Positions 34,075 through 43,634 of a stretch of 64,000 bases of DNA are shown in pieces. The notes beneath the pieces were generated by a model that had not been told where the DNA came from, did not search any database, and saw only the letters and a program-made list of their open reading frames with translations. The stretch covers positions 6,425,338-6,489,337 of the forward strand of contig OZ004581.1 in the NCBI GenBank assembly GCA_963924555.1, in the 5' to 3' direction. The stretch's first letter is position 1; the number at the start of each line of letters is the position of its first letter. The translations under genes were made by a program, and so were the position numbers. The stretch comes from Crambe crambe (lineage: Eukaryota > Porifera > Demospongiae > Poecilosclerida > Crambeidae).

Positions 34075-35305
34075 AGATGTACATGTTATGACTATTCATT
34101 CTGGATTGTGGCTTATCAGTTGTGATTAATTAATAATGTCTTTTTAATAATGCTTGGTGATTAAAATTATATACTTTTTGGGAATTCTTGGGCAGTATTT
34201 GGAGTTTAACACCGAAGATCTCCAGGAAATACTCTAGCCATGACACACCTAGACAACTTCATGTGGATCTACTCTTTCTTATACATTGCTCGTAACTTAT
34301 TTATAGGGGAGAGCCTTCATGCTAAGGTATGTAAACTGGGGTATATAGTTTCCTCTGTATAAATTGGCACAGTATTAATGACTACAGTGTTGGCTGTTGA
34401 GTTAGCTAGCCGTGCACCAACTAGAAGCTGTAATAGTCCTAACGTGAATAAATTACACTTAAAGTCTCGCTTTAGGAATCATGCATGCTGCTATCTATGC
34501 AATGATACTGTCACCAAGCAGCTACAACAGTAAGTCGAGGGGTGGTGGTAGCATGGGGCTGATAGCCAGTTCCAATCTAGATGGTCTGGTCTGGCTTTGG
34601 GCTTCCTGAGACAGGAATCTGGTGCCTCAAATCAAAACCATTAGCTAGCAGTCTGAAACTACCCGACGTATATGTAGGGACTGGTTTGATTCCATTTCCA
34701 TCCTTCATCCCTACTTTTGTTTCCTTTTTGAGCAATGGTCATCCCTACATTTTTTTCCTTCAATCCTAAGATAATGAGTTGTTTAAAATGTTGGAATAAG
34801 TTGACATGGAGGATTGAGGTTAGACTTGACAATACCATTTATAAGCTTTCTCAGCCTCCTCCAAAGTTAGCCTCACACAGATGCAGTGATGCCATTGATG
34901 ACATTTTGTACACTGCACCCAGTCTCCTGTGTCTTTGGGCTTCAAACAAATATTGTTATGGTAATAGTGAACAAGAATGCCAGTGTAGTCTGGTGAGGTA
35001 GCGCTACTTGACCTATTTAAGCCAACTTTGACGGAAGAAGATGCAGCTGTACTTAGCTTTTTTTTGTTGTTGTTGTTGTTTGGGGGGTGGGGGATGGTTT
35101 GTTTGTTTGTAGTGTTTTGTTTTGTTTATTCATTCTAAGCTTGCTGTGTTTAGCTATTTTTGACCCTGTAATACTATAGGGCCGGGATTACTAACTAGAT
35201 CAATGAAAAATAACTATCATCTGCAGATATAGGGTTGCCGTGGACTACTGTACAATGACTTGGTATTTCGAGCTGCAGCCTAAATTTTTCCCCCATAGTA
35301 GCTAA
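34075..35305. other. Non-coding spacer with repeat fragment
   Basis: No gene seen. 34687-34752 matches the right arm of the palindromes at 55639-55770 (GATTCCATTTCCATCCTTC, GGTCATCCCTACAT). A (TTG)n-like and G-rich tract lies at 35060-35125. Confidence 0.4.
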
Positions 35306-35978
35306 ATGATTAACTTTGACCCAAAGACTGTATGTCTGATGGAAGTACATGATGGTAGATGCTATTTCCCTGCAGGAGAGTTATTCAATGAAATCGGTGC
35401 ACCACTAATAGTGGAGAAAAAGGTTCGACCGCAAATGTTGATTACATTCAATCTGAGGTGCAGGAGTAGTGGATTGAAAAAGGTATAGGAAGCAAATTTT
35501 GAGTGGAGCCATCACCCCAAATGACACCACACCACCCCCAAACTTATAATCTGACTCAAGAAAGGTTCTAAACAATGAGTTTCTTATGATGTAGCATAAT
35601 GCATGCCTGAAATAAACAAATCAGAATGGCCAACTTGCCCCACGCAGTCCCTGTAGCTAGTTCAAGCAACAAATCTTTGATGATTTTGCTTAGTCTAAAA
35701 CTACAAGTTGGCTGTATGCATGTCCTTTCCTGTCTCACTTCATAATATAAGAATAGACTTGTGTGTTATCTTATGTATACACCCTTACCATACAGGTATT
35801 ATTAAGTTTGGAAGGTCAGTGCATAGATGAGTGGCATAAAGATGATGACAAACTAATGAAGTGGTGCACACTCTGCCAGAGAGAGAGGCTTTGCAGATAC
35901 CATCTCATCACAAATAATGTCTCAAGTATACCAGCTCCACCTGTGGAGATTCCATCAGATATCTCCAATTCTCCATGA
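35306..35978 (+). pseudogene. Decayed second copy of the RING gene
   Basis: 35309-35420 gives FDPKTVCLMEVHDGRCYFPA, clearly related to LDPKTVFLKDYLNGRCYFP of the upstream gene. About 35797-35978 gives QCIDEWHKDDDKLMKWCTLC, a remnant of the RING end. The middle domain is missing and the first Cys pair of the RING is lost. It is a tandem duplicate, now a pseudogene, inside the 12.8-kb element. Confidence 0.6.
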
Positions 35979-36366
35979 TTGTCTCTTCGTTTTTAGTACT
36001 GCCTCACATTTATTATAAAAAGCAATTCACACATTTTCCCCACTTGAGCTAGCTACACTGTTCAGTACTTTTTTGGGCAAATACAAAGTTTAACCAGTGA
36101 CACGAGGATACCTATCCTTTAATGATGTTTAGTGATTAACTGGGGGAGGGGCGAGTTCAGTGTGTGTGTGCAGTGGCTTTAGGTCCTGTTCATCTCTGTT
36201 TGCCAGTTCAGTGAGGTGATGCTTGATGGGAGTGCTAGTGACCAACTCATATGTACAATGCCAGCTAAATTCAACTCAATGTGGAATATCCACTCTGAAT
36301 GCAAGCCCTTGGGCATACAGCAAAAGTTGAAAGTTTTCCATTACTCTAAGACTGGTAAGGAGGGAG
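35979..36366. other. Non-coding spacer inside the element
   Basis: No gene or repeat seen between the RING pseudogene and the right terminal repeat. Confidence 0.3.
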
Positions 36367-37681
36367 AGCTAGTATGTATAGTATAATGGTAGTTCTAAGC
36401 TGATCAGAATATCTAGACATGGGTCCCCAGCATTTCTTTGCCTGAAAACATTATGGTGTTCACTAGCTAGCTATTATAACTAGCTACGTACATGCAAAAT
36501 ATATAGTTACAGTTGTTAGTAGAATGGGGGTCAGTGGTTAGCTATTATTCTAGTTAGAAACCTACATGTGGACTTCTCCATTATAATTATAGCTTGAAAG
36601 TTAATTGTCTTCTGAAGTACTAAAGGTCTTGCAATTTGTCCTTCAGATAAAGGCAGCCTGTATTGCATCCAGAGTGTCCTACTGTATACTAATACCATAT
36701 GAAAGTCCAAGAAACCCCTGGACGACAGTCTGAAAGAGACCTGCCTGCTGGGGATGAAGTATATTGTGAAGAATCTTATATAATGATCTGACTGTGAAAA
36801 CCAGAACTCTCATACAATTGCAAACAAAATATGATACAAAACTAAGTTGTGATACAGTATGTCAAATATTTGTGGGTCTTTGGTCAGAATGACTATGATT
36901 GTAGGAGTGGATGCCATCAACCAGGAGCAAGAAGCTGACCAGAAGCTGTCATCAGTCCAGAAGGGATCCAAAATTATATAGGAGTATTCAAGAGTATTGA
37001 GAATGCTGATTAGATTAAAGCCACTGGCGTTGATGCAGTCTGGATATAGGGTCAGCATGACTGAGTGTGGATGCTAATAAACCTGAAAAGTGGGGACATT
37101 ACAATAAGTACACCTAGTCTGGCATAGCCGACCCTTTACTAAAGTACACCCCTGTTTAGCAGAGTAATACTTCACCCTGTAACCTAGTTATCTTGTCAGC
37201 TTTGCACAACAAGATAGACATACTATTCTTAGACAGTTGAGGCAGAATATTTTAATCCACTGATCTACTCTGTGGATAAATAACTCTTGAAAGTATCTTG
37301 TCAGCTTTGCACAACAGGCAGAAACTCCATTGAACTATAGATAGTGGAGAGCTCCCCGGTAACTTTGGAACTAAAACTAAGGCTGGCTACTGAACTCTAA
37401 CTTGGCATAGCGCTCTTCTTCAAGCCGGACCAGCTGGCCACACCTCCTATAATCGGTAAACTCTAATGAAAGCACACCCGACTAGCTGGCCACACCTCCT
37501 AACTGCAATTTTTCATTTTTCAATTTTTTCGAAAAATAATAGTTGATGAGTATTATAGATGAATAGATGAATAGATGAATACTGATCTCAATAGTTTCAA
37601 TAATCACGAAAGATGTGCCGAGCCGCCTGTCACATCTTTCGTGATTATTAAATATAAAATGGCCCAAATATTCACTCACCG
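36367..37681 (-). repeat. Right terminal inverted repeat of the 12.8-kb element
   Basis: Inverse copy of 24879-26105. The hairpin near its outer end (arms 37599-37617 and 37631-37649, 13-nt loop) has lost the GC-rich half of one arm but keeps a perfect 19-bp stem. The order of all landmarks is the same as in the left copy. Confidence 0.8.
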
Positions 37682-38266
37682 TATGCAAGTATGCTTTGAT
37701 CTTTAGTCTTTAATCAGTTGCTCAGTCACATGAAGCCACCACACCTATTCTAGTAGTGTGTGGCTATAGGTATCTTACCTAGTAAGACAAGTATCTATAT
37801 GCACCTACCCACAGACTATGTCTAGGTTAGTGACCTAGTATAGACATCTACGAGGTTTTAGAAGCCAAGTGGGAGGGCTGTGAGTGATGTACAATAGTCA
37901 CCAAGGTGGAGCTGAGGTGACTATTGCATCATTCACTGCCCCACCACGAAATTTCAGATGTTTACATAGGCGGAGGAAGATGATTTTGAGTATGGGGGCA
38001 ATACTGACAAGGTTATCCATAATGTGCGGCCAGAGGCTGCTGTGAGGGGGAGAGTGCGGGAGGGGGATGTGGCGCGAAGCTTTGCGTATTATTGAATACT
38101 GGATGCCCATTTCAGACTACAAAAAGCCAAACAACAATTTTAATGACTTCCGTGAAATAAAAAAAAATGTAGGGATGACCATTGCTCAAAAAAGGAATCA
38201 GGGAAATGGGATCAATCTTTGTCAAAAATCACAGATATGAATATCATTAAGTTGCTATGATATAAT
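37682..38266. other. Spacer with repeat fragment
   Basis: No gene. 38142-38225 is a fragment of the 55.5-kb palindrome arm (GTAGGGATGACCATTGCTCA, GAAATGGGATCAATCTTTGT). Confidence 0.4.
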
Positions 38267-39507
38267 GGGTGTATACAATCGGTGGACTGGACTACTGGAC
38301 TGGACTACTGGACTGGACTACTGGACTGTGGCACATGCGAAATTATAGAAGTGTAGCTGTGTACATTAGTAATTTGTCTACACTAGAAGTGCATAATCAT
38401 CCTGCATACCTCTGAATGACACTTGTCTTGCACAAAAAATGGTAAGGCCATAGAATCTACTACGTAGATGATGGTATATGTTTGCTGCTTGTAAGAACTA
38501 GCATAAAATAAATAAATTTGCTACCAGTTGGAAATTTATAGTCAAGCTCTACCCTCCCCTCCATTCCACTTCCCTCCCTCCAGTCCAGTGACACCCAGAT
38601 ACAGGTGGTGTCACTGGTGCATGGTAGCTTTGAACCTGTGTGTATACTTCCTAGGATAGTTTTATTCGGGGAGGGAGGGAAGTGGAATGGAGGGGAGGGT
38701 AGAATTTGACTAAATTTGGATAGCTTTTACAAGCGGCAAACATACCTTCATCTTGTAGCTATAGATTGTATGGCCTTACCATTTTTTGCGCAAGACAACA
38801 AGTATCATTTAGTCTGCACATGCTCAGATGTAGGAGTGCAATTATAAACTACTGCAATTAGGCATGTGAACTGATGAGGGAAGATGTAATATTAGTAATT
38901 GCAGTAATTACTGGTAGCTACACTAGTAATTTGTTTACCACTAGAAGTGCATATCATCCTGCATACCTCTGAATGATACTTGTAGTCTTGCACAAAAAAT
39001 GGTAAGGCCATAGCTACAATCTATAGCTACAAGATGAAGGTATGTTTGCCACTTGTAAAAGCTACATATTCAAATTTAGTCAAACTCTACCCTCCACTCC
39101 ATTCCACTTCCCTCCCTCCCCGTACAAAACTATCCTAGGAAGTACATACAGGTTCAAAGCTACCATGCACCAGTGACACCACCTGTATCTGGGTGTCTGA
39201 CTGGACCACTGGACTGGAGGGGAGGGTAGAGCTTGACTATAAATTTCCAACTAGTAGCAAATTTATTTGCTAGTTCTTACATGAATACAAGCAGCAAACA
39301 TATACTTTCATCTAGTAGATTCTATGGCCTTACCATTTTTTGTGCAAGACAATAAGTGTCATTCAGAGGTATGCAGGATATGCACTTCTAGTGGTAAACA
39401 AACGCAGCTACACTTCTATAATTTTGCATGTGCCAGGTGAAAGGGCAGTCCAGTAGTCCAGTCCAGTAGTCCAGTCCAGTAGTCCAGTCCACCGATTGTA
39501 TACACCC
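38267..39507. mobile_element. MULE-like fold-back element, 9-bp TSD
   Basis: 1241 bp flanked by TGATATAAT on both sides (38258-38266 and 39508-39516). The ends GGGTGTATACAATCGGTGGA are inverted repeats, and the two arms of over 500 bp are complementary along almost all their length, each with its own inner inverted repeat (CACCAGTGACACCACCTGTA region). Tandem GGACTGGACTACT words lie just inside each end. The centre (about 38826-39010) contains part of the 40250-type MITE. 9-bp duplications with long TIRs point to Mutator-like elements; no transposase is present. Confidence 0.85.
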
Positions 39508-39518
39508 TGATATAATAT

Positions 39519-39838
39519 TACAACTGTACTATACAACTGTATAACTGTAACACATATCACATATGGAACCACTGTAACACATGTCACACTGTAATACATG
39601 AAATAATTGTAATACATGAAATAACTGTAACACATGATACCACTGTAATGCATGGAACAATTGTAATACATGGAACAACTGAAACGCATGGAACAACTGT
39701 AACACATGGTACCACTGTAACACATGGTACCACTGTAATGCATGGTACAACTGTAACACATGGAACAACTGTAACACATGGTACCACTGTAACGCATAGA
39801 ACAACTGTAACAGATGTACAACTGTAATGCAAGGTATA
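39519..39838. repeat. 18-bp minisatellite (TACCACTGTAACACATGG)n
   Basis: About 17 units of 18 bp with single-base variants (AACAACTGTAACACATGG, TACCACTGTAATGCATGG). Because 18 is a multiple of 3, all frames look open and give six-residue repeats; these are not genes. The last units pass into the fold-back repeat at 39805. A shorter array in the opposite orientation lies at 50815-50945. Confidence 0.9.
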
Positions 39839-40815
39839 AATTAGGCTACTCCCTTTGGTGACCACAGGTTGTTACATGTAGTCACCAAAGGAAGGTAATT
39901 AAGGACCAATTTGGGATACTTTCCCTCCCACACCCTCCCCATCGCTGTGGCCTACAGCCACACAATCAGTGCGCTTCCCCCCCCCCAGGTGAAATTCCTA
40001 GATGAATTATACAGCCTCCTGTGTATGCAACCATTGCAATATCTTAGCCCAATAAGTCAAAGTATAAATGACTTTCACCAACTGCTTCGCTCACCGATTG
40101 AATAGCTATGTTACACGAACATAACCTAGTAAATATTAAAATGTTTAAAGTATATACTCACTTAGTTACTACACCAAATTATTACATGAACATATCCTAG
40201 CTACGTAGTTGTATGGAATGTAGAAAAAATATTTGATGTTGTACCAAGACAGGGGGGTAATCTCCATGCAATTATAAACTACTGCAATTATGCGAACTGA
40301 TGAGGGAAGATGTAATTGCAGTAATTACTGGTAACTACACTAGTAATTTGTTTACCACTAGAAGTGCATATCATCCTGCATACCTCTGGATGACACTTGT
40401 TGTCTTGCACAAAAAAAAAAAATTAATTAATGGTAAGAAATTTTTTTATCAATATACATGCCAATCCCCCCTCCCCCTTAGATTGCTTCTCAGACACCTT
40501 AATCACAAAATTTCCTGGGGGGGGGGGGGGGGGGGGCATGCCCCCAGATGGCATGCTTCGTGCACTGTGTGATCATAATAGCCTGACCAAATTTAACCTC
40601 AAGATTACACCCCTGCAAGAGTATGGAAAATAGCTATTAGTCTCACACCTGATTGTTACGTGAGACTAGGAAAATACAAAAAGAAGAGGCTCTCATGTAT
40701 GAACCCACTTGAGTATATCAAATGTCAATGCAATGCAGAAAGACATGGAAGAAGTTCTCATGAAACCATATACTGTGTCTTCAGCAGCTAAGTGCTCTAA
40801 TTGGAGCACTCAAGG
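39805..40815. repeat. Left half of a fold-back element, interrupted by a MITE
   Basis: Matches 51522-52165 closely (landmarks: ATTAGGCTACTCCCTTTGGT, CAGTGCGCTTCCCCC, GTGAGACTAGGAAAATACAA), ending at the palindromic centre AGTGCTCTAATTGGAGCACT. The second half, present at 52170-52516, is absent here; the sequence switches to an RT pseudogene. 40250-40615 is an inserted MITE missing from the other copy. Confidence 0.85.
40250..40615. mobile_element. MITE, CAGGGGGGTAATCT ends, TSD CAAGA
   Basis: 366 bp with ends CAGGGGGGTAATCT and AGATTACACCCCTG and the 5-bp duplication CAAGA (40245-40249 and 40616-40620). The related copy at 51965 has the empty site ACCAAGAGTATGG, which fixes the boundaries. 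It contains a run of about 20 G followed by CATGCCCCCAGATGGCATGC. No coding content. Confidence 0.92.
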
Positions 40816-42142
40816 CGTGTACTGCTGCCTCAGTGCCGCTCTTTTGACCTGCACAAAGTTGGACTGTGCCTGCGGCATCTTGAATGTCAGCACCAGTGAC
40901 TGAAAGGACAGCCTTTGCTATAATTCTCCGAATAGTCTCACAAACCCCAATAGGACGCACACCTGGGTTCTTGTTGAGGGCAATTAATCGGCAGGCCATC
41001 AGAGGGGCTAGGCCCTCTGGGTCAACCAACACAGTGCAGATACGCCGAGTGAGTAGTGCCAGGGAGTTGCAGAGATCTGTGGAGGCTGAGCCAAATGAGG
41101 TGCATAATCTCCTCCATCCATGAGCATCAATTCCAGATGGACCAGCGGCACCTTCAGTCCGCAAAGCTGCTGCACGGATGGTCTTTCCTTGAATGGAATC
41201 AAATACTACTGGGTGTGTATCTGGTGGAGATGCAGCCTCATCCACTAAGGCATCATCTTGCGGGTCAGCTCCAATGGGATGCTTTAATTTGAGGGCATCT
41301 AGCACCGACATTGAGCCTCCATCGGTACATGGAACATTGTCAGATAGTTGGAGGGTGGAGCCTCATTTCTCCTTGATTAGACAGAGAGCTGCTTTAGTGT
41401 TGCCTTTTAGCATTTCTTGTGTAAAGTTTCTTTTGATAGAGTTCGTATCATCTTTCCGTCTCCTGTTGGGAATTCGCTTCTGTATTGTTTTGCCCTCCAG
41501 TAATAATTCTTCCAGGTTTCCAGCTTTCCACAGAGTCAATCTTCGCTCTAGGCACGCTATGTGATCTCTTGTCTTGGATGTGCGATGTGGTTTCTGAAGA
41601 AGCAGTGCGCACATTGTCATGACTGCTTTCAAGGCTACACTCTCTAGAGCCGAACCCTCTCCATAAGCACGAAATAGCCGTGACAGCTCATTGATAAAAC
41701 CTTTACCTTGGTTCCCTGAGGGTACAGTGAACACGTTCCGTGTCCAGTACACCACGGTCTTGTAGCACTTATCCAGCTGTGAACTGAAACTGCTGGCTTC
41801 TAGCTCACCCCATGTAAACACAGGTGCAGCAATTGTTTGGAAAATTGGAAGGGAGGTGGAGCAGGCCTGGGAGGAGCCTATTGTGCTTGGAGTAGTAGGT
41901 GTGGGCTGTGGGTGAGCATTGACAGTGGGACAGGCGGCATTCTGAGTCTTGATAGCACTGGTAGCAGGATCAGCAGCAGGGTTGGACTGGTTTTGGCTTG
42001 GTGGAGCAATATTGGCACAATTGCCTGAACGCAGGGGGAGGCAGGTGGAGCAGGGTATCCCCTGCTTGACACAGTGGCAGTTCAGGCATCGGCCTGTGCG
42101 GTTGCATCTGCAGCAGGTCATCCAAACAGTGAGTGCAGTCAC
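40816..42142 (-). pseudogene. Retroelement RT-type ORF, truncated, one in-frame TGA
   Basis: A single minus frame starts with a Cys-rich segment (CCRCNRTGRCLNCHC, IPCSTCLPLRSGNC), then a Thr/Pro-rich linker, a helical region (VPSGNQGKGFINELSRLFRA), and the front of a reverse-transcriptase-like domain (GAAGPSGIDAHGWRRLC, MACRLIALNKNPGVRPIGV, VQLCAGQKSGTEAAVHA). A TGA near 41360 interrupts the frame. The frame is cut at 40815, where the fold-back repeat's palindromic centre begins, before the catalytic YxDD. The first ATG is at 42121; the frame opens a little earlier at a possible splice site. The family (non-LTR or DIRS-like) is uncertain. Confidence 0.6.
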
Positions 42143-43197
42143 CTAGACCAGGAGCAGAATCCAAATAAAGCACACTCCCAAAAGCCACCAGCTGAGCAGG
42201 AGATTAGGAGCCACTAAGGTGGGGGGTTTTCAAGCCTCAGGCTCCTGCACAGTGGTGCAAAAGCTAGACTGTAACCACCGCAGTAGCTTCTCAACAGTCT
42301 CAATATAAACTCAACAGTCTCAACTCAAAAATCTTTTTCTATCTATCTTTTTCTATACATAAATAAGTGTTCTTCTAACTCATCCATTCATAATTCAAAA
42401 TCATCTCTCTCAGCAGAAATCAATTCCCTCTCCTTTGTTGCACGATATCTATAGCCACACGATTTCGCTCACTAGAATGTACTTGGTTTTGAAGCCTATT
42501 GATATCTTTTGACTTACTTTTGTGTTTCATCGGCCAAATGAGTAATTTTTGATTCATACTGATCAATTTTGTCATCTAGTCTTTTCAGTTTTCTGTTAAC
42601 ATTGCGTATGCCATTCCAAGCCGGAAGACTATATCCCGTTCTGTTTCTTCCCACAATGGAAGTGAGTCTGCCAGTCAATTAGAAACTGTTTCTTTGGAGC
42701 TAGCTAGAGAGTTAAGTAGTGCCAAGAAAGCACTAGTAACTGAATGCCACAAAACTGAAGAACTAACTGCAAAGCTAAGCAAATTGTTCATTATGCTGTT
42801 TATTGTGAGATAGTTCAGATCTCTTTTTTTTTTGCAATCTAGATATAGAAACTTGAATGGTTGTTAATGGTGGTAGGGCTTCACACGATAAGTGTTCTAA
42901 CTATTCATAAAGTATGTTTCAAGAGTATTCTTTTTCTTTCCTGTAAATATTTAGTTCATATGCTACACCCTTACTCACAGGCTTGGTTAACTTTGGCTGG
43001 TTGGCTGCTATCAAATCTTCTTCACCAATACCAGCCTGCCTGCAGTGAACTCCTGGGAATTTAGTAGGTCTGAAATCGCTATTCCTAGATTAATTTCAGT
43101 TACAACAACTTTCATCAATAGCAGGGTATTGGGTCTCACTACTAAAGGAGGCTAGAACTACCTACCAAAAAATTGCCCACGTGGCAAGTCAAACATG
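42143..43197. other. Decayed coding remnants and spacer
   Basis: On the minus strand 42330-42640 gives RLDDKIDQYESKITHLADET, a stop, and later ERELISAERDDFELWMDELE, a charged coiled-coil remnant. On the plus strand 42655-42795 gives ESASQLETVSLELARELSSA, also coiled-coil-like. These look like pieces of a dead retroelement leader or a dispersed coiled-coil protein. 42800-43197 shows nothing. Confidence 0.35.
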
Positions 43198-43201
43198 ACG
43201 T

Positions 43202-43385
43202 TGTGGCAGTGAATAATGTCCCCTGAGAAAATTGTCCCCCCGGACAAAATACCCTAGGGAAAATTGTCCCCCTAGGACACATTTCACTAGTGAAAAGTGT
43301 CCCCCCTCAGTGAAAATTGTCCCCCTAGGACACATTTCACTAGTGAAAAGTGTCCCCCCAGTGAAAATAGTCCCCCACCTTCAGC
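43202..43385. repeat. Left TIR and subterminal GTCCCCC palindrome array
   Basis: Contains AAAATTGTCCCCCTAGGACA and TTTCACTAGTGAAAAGTGTC in two tandem copies of about 55 bp, plus single units nearer the end. The words CCTAGG and TTCACTAGTGAA are themselves palindromes. This matches, in inverse and with variation, 48885-49074. Likely binding sites for the transposase. Confidence 0.75.
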
Positions 43386-43634
43386 AAGGTGTCCAGTGTA
43401 TGCAGCAGTCTCGCTAGCCAGACTCCTTTCCCCCTCACTATAATAAATGTGTGTGGTGCAAAGTATAGTGAGCGAGATAGTGGCTAGCGAGACTATGTAT
43501 GCAGGCTGACGCCAGCTATATAGCTAGATATAGCCGGCCGATCCGAATGCATAATTATGGGCGCGCGCGCCGGGTGTACCTGCGCATGCGCTATTTTGCA
43601 CGTGCTATTCAGAGCAGCTGGCAGCGCTGTTAGC

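Larger units (their letters stand above)
24879..37681. mobile_element. 12.8-kb inverted-repeat element with rve integrase and RING genes
   Basis: Two long repeats in opposite orientation (24879-about 26105 and about 36367-37681) flank a divergent pair of spliced genes: an rve-type integrase (26995-29310, minus) and a RING-type protein (29507-34074, plus). Both repeats begin, from the outside, with CGGTGAGTGAATATTTGGGC, followed about 30 bp inward by a hairpin. An integrase between inverted repeats fits a cut-and-paste DNA transposon. The integrase resembles the IS3-like (IS3EU-type) eukaryotic transposases as I remember them. I found no clear target-site duplication, so the exact ends are uncertain and chance placement of two copies of one repeat is the alternative. 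Confidence 0.6.

Noticed and set aside
24879..37681. Polinton/Maverick
   Set aside because: The integrase and long terminal repeats would fit, but no DNA polymerase B, packaging ATPase, protease or capsid frame is present.
39408..39865. Three overlapping minus-strand frames of about 90-137 codons
   Set aside because: All arise from the 18-bp minisatellite, which keeps every frame open and yields six-residue repeats.
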